Assembly (NCBI GenBank): GCA_033782935.1
Contig: JAWQEG010000289.1
Coordinates: 82,501 to 146,500 of the forward strand
Reading direction: 5' to 3'
DNA length: 64,000 bases
Source of the DNA: Petrolisthes cinctipes
Lineage: Eukaryota > Arthropoda > Malacostraca > Decapoda > Porcellanidae
The notes under the pieces are model-generated. The model did not search any database, was not told the origin of the DNA, and saw nothing but the letters and a program-made list of their open reading frames with translations. Below, piece by piece: positions 44,551 to 54,712 of the stretch (the stretch's first letter is position 1; each line of letters begins with the position of its first letter). A program made the position numbers and the translations under genes.

Positions 44551-44633
44551 CATCCCACCTAGTAAGTCCACATGTTCCTCTCAAGTAACTCATTTCCACA
44601 GCACCTATTCTAGACTGATGAGCCCTACTCCAT

Positions 44634-45644
44634 GTAGGGCTCTTTGATTTCTATTACCTAAGAATGCCTTAATCCAGTCCAAATAATTGCCTTCTATACC
44701 ACAGCAGGAGATCTTTTCCAATAACCTTTTATGTGGAACTCTATCAAAAGCCTTCATAAAATCACAATAAATTACATGTACAGAATTCCCTTGATCTAAA
44801 GCCTTCGTCCACTCATCCAACACCTTTATAAGTTGTAATACAGTAGATCTCCCTGGTATAAAGCCGTACTGTTTATCACTGAGCAAGTTGTATTTCCTCA
44901 AGTGAGCCATCATCTCCTCTCTAATTAGTGTCTCCATACATTTACATATAATGTTTGTCAGACTCACAGGTCTATCATTTCCCGGGTCCCTTTTATCACC
45001 TTTTTTAAATATTGCTGTGATATTTGCAATCTTCCAATCAGTGGGCAATTGCTGTGTGCTTAACGAGCATTCAAAGAAAATAACCAGTGGCTCTAAGATC
45101 TCCTTCATTATCTCCTTCACTATCCTTGGGTGTATCCCATCTGGTCCTGGTGATTTATCCTTCTTCATTTTCTGTATTACCTTCTGAATTTTCTCCTTGG
45201 TAATGTTAAGACTTTGCAGAGGTGGTACTACCTGCACTCTTCCCCTTGGAGAGTCTCCATCAGATTCAGTGACAAACACATTGGCAAATTGTCTAGAGAG
45301 AACCTTTGCTTTTTCTCTGTCACTTACTGTGGTCTCTGCTTTATTGTGGTCTGTATACAATTCTGATATCATGCCTTTGGTGTTAATTTTTGACTGAACA
45401 TATTTCCAAAAAACCTTCGGGTTTTCTTTTACAAGTGTAGCAACTTCCAGTTCCTTGTTCTTCACTGCTTTTCTTGTTTCTCTTCTCACCTGATTGTTAA
45501 CTCTACTCTCCTATATTCTTTACTGATTTCAGCATACTGACTCTTCTCCATATAGTTTTCAGAATTTTCAAGTTTGTTCATTTGTTCCCATAATCTTTGC
45601 TTCCTCTTTATCTTGTTCCATAGCTTCCTGTTCATTGGCAAGTT
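44634..45644 (-). pseudogene. CR1-like LINE B, pre-RT and N-terminal RT
   Basis: From 45644 the minus strand gives NRKLWNKIKRKQRLWEQM, then after a stop near 45490 the frame 45489-44605 continues: FWKYVQSK, MKKDKSPGPDGIHPRI, ANITAIFKKGDKRDPGNDRP, LLSDKQYGFIPGRSTVLQL, and YCDFMKAFDRVPHK with catalytic D243. LINE coding ends at LGNRNQ (about 44635), where the RTE-like fragment begins; the matching continuation is at 38600. It resembles copy A (45959-47250) but is clearly a separate copy. Confidence 0.85.
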
Positions 45645-45958
45645 CAGTTAATTCTCATTTTACACTGGGATGATGTATGTGAAATAGTGTGTGTAATGAA
45701 TGTATGTACTGTAAACACTTATTGTACACTATATTAAACACCCATAATACCAGTGTACTGTACAATGAGGGTTTTCTGTACACAGTTTCATTACACACCC
45801 ATAATACCAGTGTACTGTACAATGAGGGTTTTCTGTACACAGTTTCATTACACACACTACATTACACATCCAATATACAAGTGTACTGTGCAATGAGGGT
45901 TTTTTGTACACAGTTTCATTACACACCCAATATACAAGTGTAAAATGAGAATTAACTG
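45645..45958. mobile_element. pogo-like MITE with internal tandem repeats, copy 1
   Basis: The ends are CAGTTAATTCTCATTTTACA and its inverse. Inside are about four ~60-bp units (TACAATGAGGGTTTTCTGTA, CACAGTTTCATTACACAC). Flanks are not TA, and the left and right neighbours are different LINE copies (B and A), so the locus was probably rearranged. Related to 48021-48435. Confidence 0.8.
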
Positions 45959-46153
45959 TGGGGGACTGTATCAAATGCTTTCCTTAGATCACAATAAGCC
46001 ACATCCACTACCCATCCTCTATCAATAGACTCAGTCCACTTATCAATACTTATATCAGCTGCAATACTGTTGACCTCCCTGGTAAGAAACCATACTGTTT
46101 TTTGCTGAACAAGTTGTTACCTGACATGTGCTTTATGATACTGGTCTGTAGTT

Positions 46154-46282
46154 GTTGTTGAAGTTCCTCAAGGTGTCTGGCCGAGCAGCCCCCCTGAGCT
46201 CCTGAGGAAGGTCATGGCCTGAACCGGGCTTTCTCACAGTGCCCTCAGAGAGTGTATGTTGTGTTGTTGATGAGTGTGGTTG
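46154..46282 (-). mobile_element. 129-bp AAC-tailed retroposon, 12-bp duplication
   Basis: TGGTCTGTAGTT is present at 46142-46153 and 46283-46294, a perfect 12-bp duplication, and only one copy is expected in the LINE. The insert starts GTTGTTGAAGTTCC, so in reverse it ends with an AAC tail like the element at 29709-30271. The GC-rich body has no coding capacity. Confidence 0.8.
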
Positions 46283-46509
46283 TGGTCTGTAGTTACTGGG
46301 GTCACTCTTATATCTCCCCTTTTTAAATATTGCAGTAATATTTGCTGTTTTCCACTCCTGGGGAACTTGATATCTTTCCAAAGAGTTGTTAAAAATAATC
46401 CACAGTGGTTCCACCAGCACCTCAGCAACTTCCAATATAACTCTTAGGTGGAGTGTGTCTGGTCCGGGGGATTTATTACGCTTTAACTTTTTCAGTGTTT
46501 TCAGTATAC

Positions 46510-46758
46510 GAGGCGTCTATTTACATAACGAGATAAGCGACACAATTCAAGTTTTGAGAAAAATGGGTTTAAAGTTTAACATCTGTGTACAAAAGGTTAT
46601 AATCTCTCTATTTATACTTCATTTTAAGCCTTATTAGAAACTCCAAAAGGGGATATGGACTTCACCACGTAAATTGTAGATGTTTACTAGGGGGGAAGAC
46701 AGTGCCATTTCAATTTCACCAGAGGTGGTGTTTATCCCGTTATGCAAATAGACGCCTC
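46510..46758. mobile_element. 249-bp MITE, copy 2 (inverted)
   Basis: Inverted copy of 58-306, same length. Left end GAGGCGTCTATTTACATAAC, right end inverse GAGGCGTCTATTTGCATAAC. Inserted in the RT region of LINE copy A. Confidence 0.85.
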
Positions 46759-47569
46759 AATTATTATTATATATTATCTTCCCTTGATATTTCCATAATT
46801 GACAATGGTTTTTCTTGTCTCACTTTCAATTCTGGCACAGCTCCTTGCGGTTCGTTCATAAATACTGATGAAAAAAAACTCTGCTAACTCTTGTGCCTTC
46901 TCCTTGTCACTCGCTGTGTTGTTATTTTTGTCACCTCCTATATATAATTCTGTGATCCCAGATACTGTCTTCGTCTTAGAGTTAACGTACTTCCAGAATA
47001 TCTTTGGATTGCTTTTTACATTTTGTGGTATTGTTTGTTCCTTTGCTTTAACTTCTCTCCTAGTTTCTTTCCTTACTTGGTTATTTAAATGTCTGTACTC
47101 AACATTGCACTCTCTGATATTCCCTATTCCCACTGTCTGTTATTTCTTTCTGCCATTTTCCTCAATCGTTCCTTTGCTTTTTCTTAATCTTTGCCCTCAG
47201 TTTCCTATTCATGGGTAAATTCACTGTTTAAGGTTTTCCTTGATTCCCTTTCCTTAAACATTCTGCATGGTATACAATCACTGATAACTTCCTACAATTT
47301 AGTTATAAATCTATTCCACATGTCATCGATGTCTTCAGTATTCAAGTGGTCTTTCCAGTCTATATTTAGTTTCTCCTTCATTTCTAAATAATTTCCTCTT
47401 TCATATAAATACACCTTCTTCTTTGTCTTCCTTATCTGTGGTTCTATATCACAATGAAAAGTTATGCAGGCATGATCACTTTTTCCGAGGGGGCTGTCTA
47501 CTTCAATCCCCTCTACTCTTACGTCATCATCAGTAAACACAAGTGACGTGTATAAATAAGGTGTGGGTC

Positions 47570-47733
47570 ATCTAGTGGGACAGAAGAGAAGCTACGGTAC
47601 CAACATCACCACCATGAAGCTCCATTGTCTCATCTAGTGCGACACCCAATAATCTCGGGGCCTCACAAGAGTCACGGGCTACTGACACCCTACAGCCCCG
47701 AGGTTGAGGTATAGTAAAAAAAAAAAAAAAAAA
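47570..47733 (+). mobile_element. possible poly(A)-tailed retroposon
   Basis: About 165 bp of non-LINE sequence ending in an (A)18 run interrupts the endonuclease region. TCATCTAGTG(G/C)GACA occurs at 47569 and 47631, so part may be a local duplication. No recognised small-RNA ancestry. Confidence 0.45.
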
Positions 47734-48020
47734 TCCACTCTTCACTCCCTCTACATCTTGTTATGTTGCACAAAGAAACAATCTCTTATTTTTTCTATAA
47801 AACTCTGACTGTATTGGTCTCCGCTGGATGCTGTACCTGTTGTCCAGTTTATGTTAGGCAAATTAAAATCGCCTATATCTATTTTGTGTTTCGTTCTTTG
47901 TTTACCTATTTCTTGTTGTAGATCCAATAACCTGTTGTTATTCTCAGTGGTGCTATTTGGACTCCTGTATACAGCTGTGAGCAATAAGTCCTCTGTACCT
48001 TTTATATTCACTTTTATATA

Positions 48021-48435
48021 CAGACAATTCTCATTTTACACTTGTATATTGGGTGTGTAATGTAGTGTGTGTAATGAAACTGTGTACAGAAAACCCTCAT
48101 TGTACAGTACACTTGTATATTGGGTGTGTAATGTAATGTGTGTAATGATACTGTGTACAGAAAACCCTCATTGTACAGTACACTTGTATATTGGGTGTGT
48201 AATGTAATGTGTGTAATGAAACTGTATACAGAAAACCCTCATTGTACAGTACACTTGTATATTGGGTGTGTAATGTAATGTGTGTAATGAAACTGTGTAC
48301 AGAAAACCCTCATTGTACAGTACACTTGTATATTGGGTGTGTAATATAGTGTACAATAAGTGTATACAGTACATACATTCATTACACACACACTATTTCA
48401 CATACAGAATGCCAGTGTAAAATGAGAATTGCCTG
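48021..48435. mobile_element. pogo-like MITE with internal tandem repeats, copy 2
   Basis: 415 bp with ends CAGACAATTCTCATTTTACA and, inverted, CAGGCAATTCTCATTTTACA, and TA on both sides (48019-48020, 48436-48437). Inside are four to five ~62-bp units of the same minisatellite as copy 1 (CAGAAAACCCTCATTGTACA, GTACACTTGTATATTGGGTG). It splits the endonuclease of LINE copy A. Confidence 0.9.
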
Positions 48436-48939
48436 TATTCACATAAATCACCACCTTCCTCAATACTATAGGACACCCCATGTTTCACATACATCAACAA
48501 ACCTCTCCCACAGCTTTCTTCAGATATATTTTTTCCTAATAATTTGTATCCCTTGATATTAAACTCTACAATACTCTTTTCATATCTATAGTTCTTTGGC
48601 TTCACCTCCAGTATTATTATCACATGGGGTTTCACTCTCATATCTCCTATTCTTACCTCAAGTTGTCACATGTAAAAGTATCAACATTACTAAACATCAC
48701 ATGTATCTTATTTTGAGACTTAATCTTTTCTCCATTCTGCCTCATCTTTACTGGATATTTTCCTCTTGGTTTCTCTTTACACACAGTAGATACCGCTTCC
48801 ATGGCTTCCCTCTTACCACATCCTTCTCCTCCTCACTCTTCTCTTTGGCCTGTTTCCTTAGTTCCTTTTCTTATTCCCGTTCCTCTCTCGTCACATCATG
48901 ATACACTGACACATTCCTGAATAAAAGTTCCTTAACATT

Positions 48940-49740
48940 CTTTAGTTTATACAAGTTTCTCATGATCCTCATCTTCACTATCAAAACAATTTAGGTTCAG
49001 CTCTCCACAAATCTCTTTAAACATTAGTTTATCATGTCTCATCTTGTCTTCTCTCTCCTCCATGTTAAATCCACTTATCATTTCTTCCGGCATTCTGTGC
49101 AGTACTATATTATTCTCTCTGTGTAACATATCCTTCACTTGTTCCACTGTCTCCTCTGCAATCACACTTTTGCTTACTTTTGTAGCACTATGTGAGTTGC
49201 AAATATTTTGGGTCTCCTCCTTTACAACATCTTTGCAGGATTATACTAAATCATTCTTCACCTCAATGCAAACTTTCTCCTTAACTTCTTCAAGTAACTT
49301 ACCTTTTATATCATTAATATCCTTCTGAACCTCTTGAAACTTATCCAACTTTCCTAGTTCCAACACTTTTTGTACTTCCAATTTCTCTTTCACTTCATCC
49401 ATTTCTGTGCTAATTCTGCCCTTTACTACTGCTATCTCATTCTCAAAAACAAGAAGCTTGGCAGTTGTCTCCTTTTCAAGGTTTTTCATCTTTGTTTCCA
49501 CTACATCTTGTCTCTTTTCCAGCTTTGTAAATGTGACTCAAGACCTTGACAGCAACATTATCACACTTATTGTAATACCAGTGTAGTTTACTAGCATCAC
49601 TCCTGTTTAAAAATTTATATATACAGTACTTCCCTTGATACTCCTTCACACTTAATATGATGCCAGAATTCACAAAGACCACACCAAAATGCAGCATCAG
49701 AGTTGTTGCAGTCTGGACAAACCTTGAGCTTCCTCCTCTA
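48940..49740 (-). pseudogene. CR1-like LINE A, ORF1-like region
   Basis: Minus-strand fragments 49697-49476, 49501-49241 and 49165-48947. The first has a C/H-containing stretch (LHWYYNKCDNVAVKVL). The second is a long charged heptad-like helix (ENEIAVVKGRISTEMDEVKE, KLEVQ...), a coiled coil typical of LINE ORF1 proteins. The third has VLHRMPEEM. Frames change between them. The position upstream of the endonuclease supports the call. Confidence 0.6.
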
Positions 49741-49973
49741 CTTGTTTACATCTGTTATCACCTTCCTCCTTCAGTCATGTATCATTAATCAGCTGATCCT
49801 GGGATGGTAACTTCTTCCTTTGTTTTAGTCCACTTCTTGTTGCTGTAGACACTTTTTTCTCCAGAGTCAGTCTTATACTTCTTAGGTTCTTATATTTGCT
49901 TTATACAACTTACCACCATTCAACTATATTTCAAACTCATTAATAATTGAAACAAAGATAGAGCCAACCAATT

Positions 49974-50321
49974 CATATCCTTACCTAACCTGACCTGACC
50001 TGACCTGACCTGACCTTACCTAACCTGACCTTACCTAACCTGACCTGACCTGACCTAACCTAACCTGACCTGACCTAACCTTACCTAACCTGACCTAACC
50101 TGACCTGACCTGACCTGACCTAACCAAACCTGACCTGACCTAATCTGACCTGACCTAACCTAACCTAACCTAACCTGGGCAAACTACCGGGACCTACCAT
50201 GGGCAAACTACTGGGAAATAACCGTGGTAAAGTACAGGAAATGACCGGGGCAAAATTTTGGGATCTAGCCGGATCTGGCAACACAGCTACAAAACATTAA
50301 TTCTTTCAATAGATACCGTAC
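49974..50321. mobile_element. telomere-core MITE copy 4 with expanded pentamer array
   Basis: The right half matches the family (CTACCGGGACC..., GGATCTGGCAACACAGC, ACAAAACATTAATTCTTTCA, ending ATAGATACC at about 50321). The left end is missing. The core, normally 20-60 bp, is expanded to about 205 bp of CCTGA and CCTAA pentamers. Confidence 0.8.
49977..50181. repeat. telomere-like (CCTGA/CCTAA)n array
   Basis: About 40 consecutive pentamers, mostly CCTGA (TCAGG on the other strand) and CCTAA (TTAGG), with some CCTTA. TTAGG is the ancestral arthropod telomere unit and TCAGG occurs in some beetles. Here it is interstitial, inside a MITE. Confidence 0.95.
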
Positions 50322-50404
50322 CCATTATTTTATTGGTTTTCTCTCTCTCTCTCTCTCTCAATATTTTTTTGTTATGTAAATCAGTGAAAATAGACTATAT
50401 GTAT

Positions 50405-50542
50405 GTATGTATATGTTATTATTATTATTATTATTTTAATCTATTCTATTACTGTTTTTTAATACAAAGTTTTTACCTTTTTTTTCTCGCTAATTTATAA
50501 CATTCTAAGACACTTTTCTTCAATGGTATTTTATTATTATTA

Positions 50543-50594
<52 letters not shown>

Positions 50595-50604
50595 CATCAT
50601 TATG

Positions 50605-50649
<45 letters not shown>

Positions 50650-50726
50650 TAAACTTAACCTAACCTAATGTAATGTCAACAGAATTGGTCAGGTGCTAAC
50701 CAGGTCATGGAAGAAGATAATGAAAG

Positions 50727-50762
<36 letters not shown>
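50405..50762. repeat. (ATT)n microsatellites
   Basis: ATT arrays at about 50415-50435, 50527-50646 and 50730-50762, separated by short AT-rich sequence. Confidence 0.95.
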
Positions 50763-50763
<1 letters not shown>

Positions 50764-50764
<1 letters not shown>

Positions 50765-51132
50765 GGTAAAAGTATAGAAGTAATTCATTCACTATATTGT
50801 ATATTTTAGTATCATTAACCACTATTTTGGACCATTCTAACACACTTTTCATCTATGGTGTTTCTCTGGGAGATGCCCCGTTTTAGAGATGTTCCCCATT
50901 TGACAAACATATTTTGGAAATTAATCTGACCTAACCTGACCTAGCCAGTAAATATTGAAAGAATTACCGTTATTGCATATGGGTTTTCTACCTTCATTAC
51001 CCACTTATTTAGACAATTTTAAGACTATTTTCTTCTATGGCATTTCCTCCACAAATGCCCCATTTCCAAGATAGGGCATATTCAGATGGGGTATTTTGAC
51101 ATTAGCCTGACCTAACCTAACCTAACCTAACC
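50764..51132. mobile_element. telomere-core MITE copies 5 and 6, adjacent and partial
   Basis: Copy 5 starts GGTAAAAGTATAGAAG (50764) and runs to the pentamer core near 50945. Copy 6 starts AGTAAATATTGAAAGAATTA (50948) and runs into its core at 51132, where the long-TIR element begins. The rest of copy 6 resumes at 52825-52905 (CATCAGACTACTGGG, CCTAACCTGGG). Confidence 0.8.
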
Positions 51133-52050
51133 TACTATACGTTTCAGCGCCGGACAGACGGTGTTTTTCGTAAATATCTCTTAAACGAATCGTTGTATCA
51201 ATATAATATTTCAGCACACTGTCTTTAACACCCGGGCGTAATTTATGGCTGACATACCATATTCCTATATGTGTTATGTTAGGAGTTTACTGAGTGATAT
51301 TAAGCCTAATCCAGTCATCATATCTAAGGCGTTATAGAGAATCGGACGAGTGTGGGGTACTCGTGTAACCCCTCCACCAACACCCCGAAATCCCCCCACA
51401 CCATTCCTTCCTTCCCTACCCCAATATCTCATTATCCCCCTCCCCGTTTCACTCTTCACCATCCCTCTTCCATTTTTTTTTTTTTTATGACAGTATGTAC
51501 AGTATATACGTATCGTTCATTAGTAATATTGTTTAATACAGTTACCGTTGTGTGTGGACATGAAAACCAGAGTGGGTCAAATGACCATTAAAGCAATAGC
51601 TAATCCCGTTGTTAATGGCCGTATAGCCGGATAATAACCCACGTGTCTAAGGCCACCAGAAAAATGATTAATTTTGGTTTTGGGCAACCAAATATAATCG
51701 TTCATTGTTGCTTCATGTGTTCTTTACCTTTTTAAATAACCAATTTATGCCTTAATTGAATATTCACAGTCTCCCGTATCCCCTCCCCCTCTCTCTGAGG
51801 TATGAGGTACCTCCCAGTCCGAGGCTATGACTCAAGTAGTGACAGGGTAGAAATCATTGACTGCCGAGGCGCACCTATTAGCAACAATGTTGTCCATTTG
51901 CCCCCGTGGATGCAGGACAGCGTTTGTTCTTCGTCTTGCCACATTGTACAAACGTGAAAGCCAGTGATGATGAAGACGATGACGTTTTTCTTGACAGTGA
52001 TTGTGAATAAATTTTGTTTTATCATGTTTGCATCATTAAATCCTACACTA

Positions 52051-52132
<82 letters not shown>

Positions 52133-52824
52133 AATTTGGTGATAATATAAATATAAAAGGGACAAGTCAACAAAATAACATTATATTAACTGGACCAAGT
52201 TGACATTTTATAATGAATAGGTACACAGTATCTAATAACTTTTCCTAGAAGGTCTAGACCACAGGTAATGCCAGTACATCGTGTTCACTTGCATGGTTGA
52301 CCATAAGGACTGCAAACATGGACCTTCTACATACTACATGTATGTAAACATGCTGTTGTACAGTAATTATCAAAGTGAAATACGTCTTGCCTCTATAGAA
52401 TTGTACTGCACCATACTCTTAGTTAATAATCATATCTGTACATATACATCTACATAACATTCTAATATATAATACAGTGATGGAAGAAATAGGGAGGGAC
52501 ACGAGTGATGAGGGAGGCGAGGAGCTAGGGGGAGAAGAGGAGGAGGGAGGGGTGAGAAGTGGGGGATGTAGTTGTGGTTAGGAATGGTTTGGGAGGGTGT
52601 TGGGGGGGCCACACTTTCCTTCGAATGCGTCCATATGACTGGCTGGCTTTGTGCTATTTTTCACGAGTAAACTCCTCGCATAACACATATAGGAATATGG
52701 TATGTCAGCCATAAATTACGCCCGGGTGTTAAAGATAGTGTGTTGAAATATTATATTGATACAACGATTCGTTTAAGAGATATTTGCGAAAAACACCGTC
52801 TGTCCGGCGCTGAAACGGATAGTA
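51133..52824. mobile_element. 1.7-kb element with ~155-bp terminal inverted repeats
   Basis: Left 51133-51291 (TACTATACGTTTCAGCGCCG ...) and right 52666-52824 are inverted copies with only about six or seven differences. The interior has a (TA)n run (52057-52128) and AT-rich sequence with no transposase. It splits telomere-core MITE copy 6. The duplication looks short (TAACC or ACC), but the ambiguous tip prevents superfamily assignment. Confidence 0.85.
52057..52128. repeat. (TA)n microsatellite
   Basis: About 36 TA units inside the long-TIR element. Confidence 0.95.
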
Positions 52825-52964
52825 ACCACATCAGACTACTGGGACCTAACCTGGGCAAACTACCGGGACCTAACCGTGGTAAAGTACAGGAAATGACCGG
52901 GGAAAAAAGTCTGAGGAAGTCTACTTACGTTACAACACATTTTCTGTGTGTACTACTGTCACCT

Positions 52965-53837
52965 GAAAAACTATGATTCTTATTTTTTATTTGGTGATAA
53001 ACTATGATTTATATTTTATTTTTTTTATGATAAACTGTATCGTTTTATATATATATTTTTTTTTGTGATAAACTGTTTCTTTCTTTCTTTCTTTTTGTGA
53101 TAAACTGGGGTTTTTTTTTTGTGTGATACTGTTTATTATTTCTTATGGTAATAAACTATACTTCTTTTTTCTTTTGGTGATAAACTATGCTTTTTTTATT
53201 TCTTTTTTGTGATAAGCTATAATTCTTTTTTTTTGTTTTTGATAAACTCTGCTTGTGTGTGTTTTTTTTTTTTTTTTTTTTTTTTTTTGGTGATAAACTA
53301 TGCTGCTTTTTTTTGTGATAAACGATGCTTCTTTTTTTGGTGATAAACGATGCCTATTATTATTATTTTTTTTTGTGATAAACTATGCTTCTTCTTTTTC
53401 CTTTTGGTGATAAATTATGTTTCTTTCTTTTTTTATATAAACTATGCTTCTTTTTTCTTTTTTTTTGGTGATAAACTGTTTCTTTTTTTGTGTGCGATAA
53501 ACTATGCTTTTTTTTGTTGTTAAACTATGCTTCTTCTTTTTTGGTGATAAACTATGCTTTTTTTTGTGTGTGTGATAAACTATACTTTTTTTGTGTGTGT
53601 GTGATAAACTAGGCTTATAATTATTGTTATTATTATTATTAATTTTTTTTAACTATGCTTTTTTTTTGTGTGATAAACTAGGCTTATTATTATTATTATT
53701 ATTTTTTTTTTTTTGTTATAAACTATCCTTTTCATTTGTGTGTGTGATAACCTATGCTTATTATTATTATCATTATTATTATAATTTTTTTTTTGTGATT
53801 AACTTTTTTGTGTGTGATAAACTATGCTTCTTTTTTT

Positions 53838-53868
<31 letters not shown>

Positions 53869-53875
53869 GGGGGGG
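52965..53875. repeat. T-rich minisatellite
   Basis: About 30 degenerate units of GTGATAAACTATGCTT followed by T runs of 5 to 30. Unit length varies from about 22 to 60 bp. It ends in T(30) and GGGGGGGG at 53870. No coding value. Confidence 0.9.
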
Positions 53876-54019
53876 GGTTAGTCACTTAAAAGCCGGCACC
53901 TGATTGGCTGAACAACACAGGGCGCCCTAACTACATTTTTTCTAATGATTTCATACATTATTTTTTTAAATGCATAAACATACATACATATGATAATTGA
54001 GGGTAATAGATATTTTATT

Positions 54020-54320
54020 TAATAGTATTTTCTTAACATATTTATTTTCTGTTTATTTATCAGTATTTTCTTAACATATTTCTTTTCTGTGTATTTAATA
54101 TTACTTTTTATATATATTTCTTTTCTGGTTATATAATAATACTTTCTTAACATATTTATTTTCTGTTTTTATAATAATGCTTTCTTAATATATATATTTT
54201 TTGTTTATATAATAATTTTTTAACATAATTTTTTCAGTTTATAATATAGTACTTTCATAACATGTTTATATAATAATATTTTCATAACATATTTCATTTT
54301 TGTTTATTTGATAGTACCCC
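54020..54320. repeat. degenerate ~45-bp tandem repeats
   Basis: Six or more units of TAATA(G/C)TTTTCTTAACATATTT with ATTTTCTGTTTAT. Confidence 0.75.
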
Positions 54321-54712
54321 CAACATTTTTTTTTCAGATTCTGTAAAAATGTAGGGCGATTATCTTATAGTTGGCAACACTGATATTCTGCCGCGAGGTT
54401 GAAATGTCCAAAATGTAGGGCGATTATCCTGTGGTATCCAGCCCAAGGAGGTTGTATAGGAGGAGGCGGCGCGGAGCGGAGAGACTGAAGTCGCCGCCGC
54501 CATTTTTGTAGGGGCAAAAAGGTGGCCCAGCCGGGATGCATATTTACTTACTCATTCACTCACGCTCTCTCTCTCTCTCTTCATAGATTTCCCTGAGGAA
54601 AATTAATTCGGCTGATTAATTTCTATTTCTATCATCTGAATAACCATTAAATAATGTAGAGAGAGAGAGAGGTTGTGAAGCCACAATAGAGTTCATTATA
54701 ATCTTCAACACG

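Larger units (their letters stand above)
38606..44633 (-). mobile_element. RTE-like LINE 3' fragment with two insertions
   Basis: LINE sequence related to 32700-33180 is present at 38606-38954, 39988-40108 and 44551-44633. The pieces join seamlessly if the Tigger-like MITE (38955-39987) and the Copia element (40109-44550) are removed. Inside the first part an ~81-bp segment (TCCAACACTCCCTCCTTACT ...) is duplicated in tandem at 38702-38860. The (TATC)n end at 38615 shows minus orientation. Confidence 0.85.
37240..45644 (-). mobile_element. CR1-like LINE copy B, split by nested insertions
   Basis: The minus-strand LINE is in two parts: 45644-44634 (pre-RT region and first half of RT) and 38605-37691 (second half of RT and C-terminus), with its 3' region possibly continuing to about 37240 beyond MITE copy 3. 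The missing middle is filled by an RTE-like LINE fragment holding a Tigger-like MITE and a Copia element (38606-44633). The 5' side starts in the pre-RT region, next to the repeat-bearing MITE at 45645-45958. Confidence 0.8.
45959..47250 (-). pseudogene. CR1-like LINE A, pre-RT and RT fragments
   Basis: 47133-46774 encodes VRKETRREVKAKEQTI, NPKIFWKYVNSKTKT and SGITELY, parallel to copy B. 46435-46285 encodes VLVEPLWIIFNNSL and WKTANITAIFKKG, then SDPSNYRP. The region down to 45959 still carries KQYGF and PGRSTVLQLI and the FDTVPH block in broken frames. Insertions at 46154 and 46510 interrupt it. Confidence 0.75.
47290..48641 (-). pseudogene. CR1-like LINE A, endonuclease domain
   Basis: Apurinic-like endonuclease nicks the target to start LINE integration. 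Fragments in order on the minus strand: 48641-48440 (EVKPKNYRYEKSI, then CGRGLLMYVK), 48011-47751 (TAVYRSPNSTTENN, IDIGDFNLPNINW with the catalytic GDFN block), and 47540-47292 (SPLGKSDHACITF, the SDH block). The MITE at 48021 and the poly(A) insert at about 47570 separate them. Ordering and spacing match a full EEP domain. Confidence 0.85.
45959..49740 (-). mobile_element. CR1-like LINE copy A, ORF1 to RT, with four insertions
   Basis: On the minus strand: ORF1-like coding (49740-48940), endonuclease (48640-47290), pre-RT (47250-46774) and N-terminal RT (46500-45959). Inserted in it are a repeat-bearing MITE (48021-48435), a poly(A) retroposon (about 47570-47733), a 249-bp MITE (46510-46758) and a short retroposon (46154-46282). 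The RT second half and the 3' end are missing at the MITE at 45958. Confidence 0.8.
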
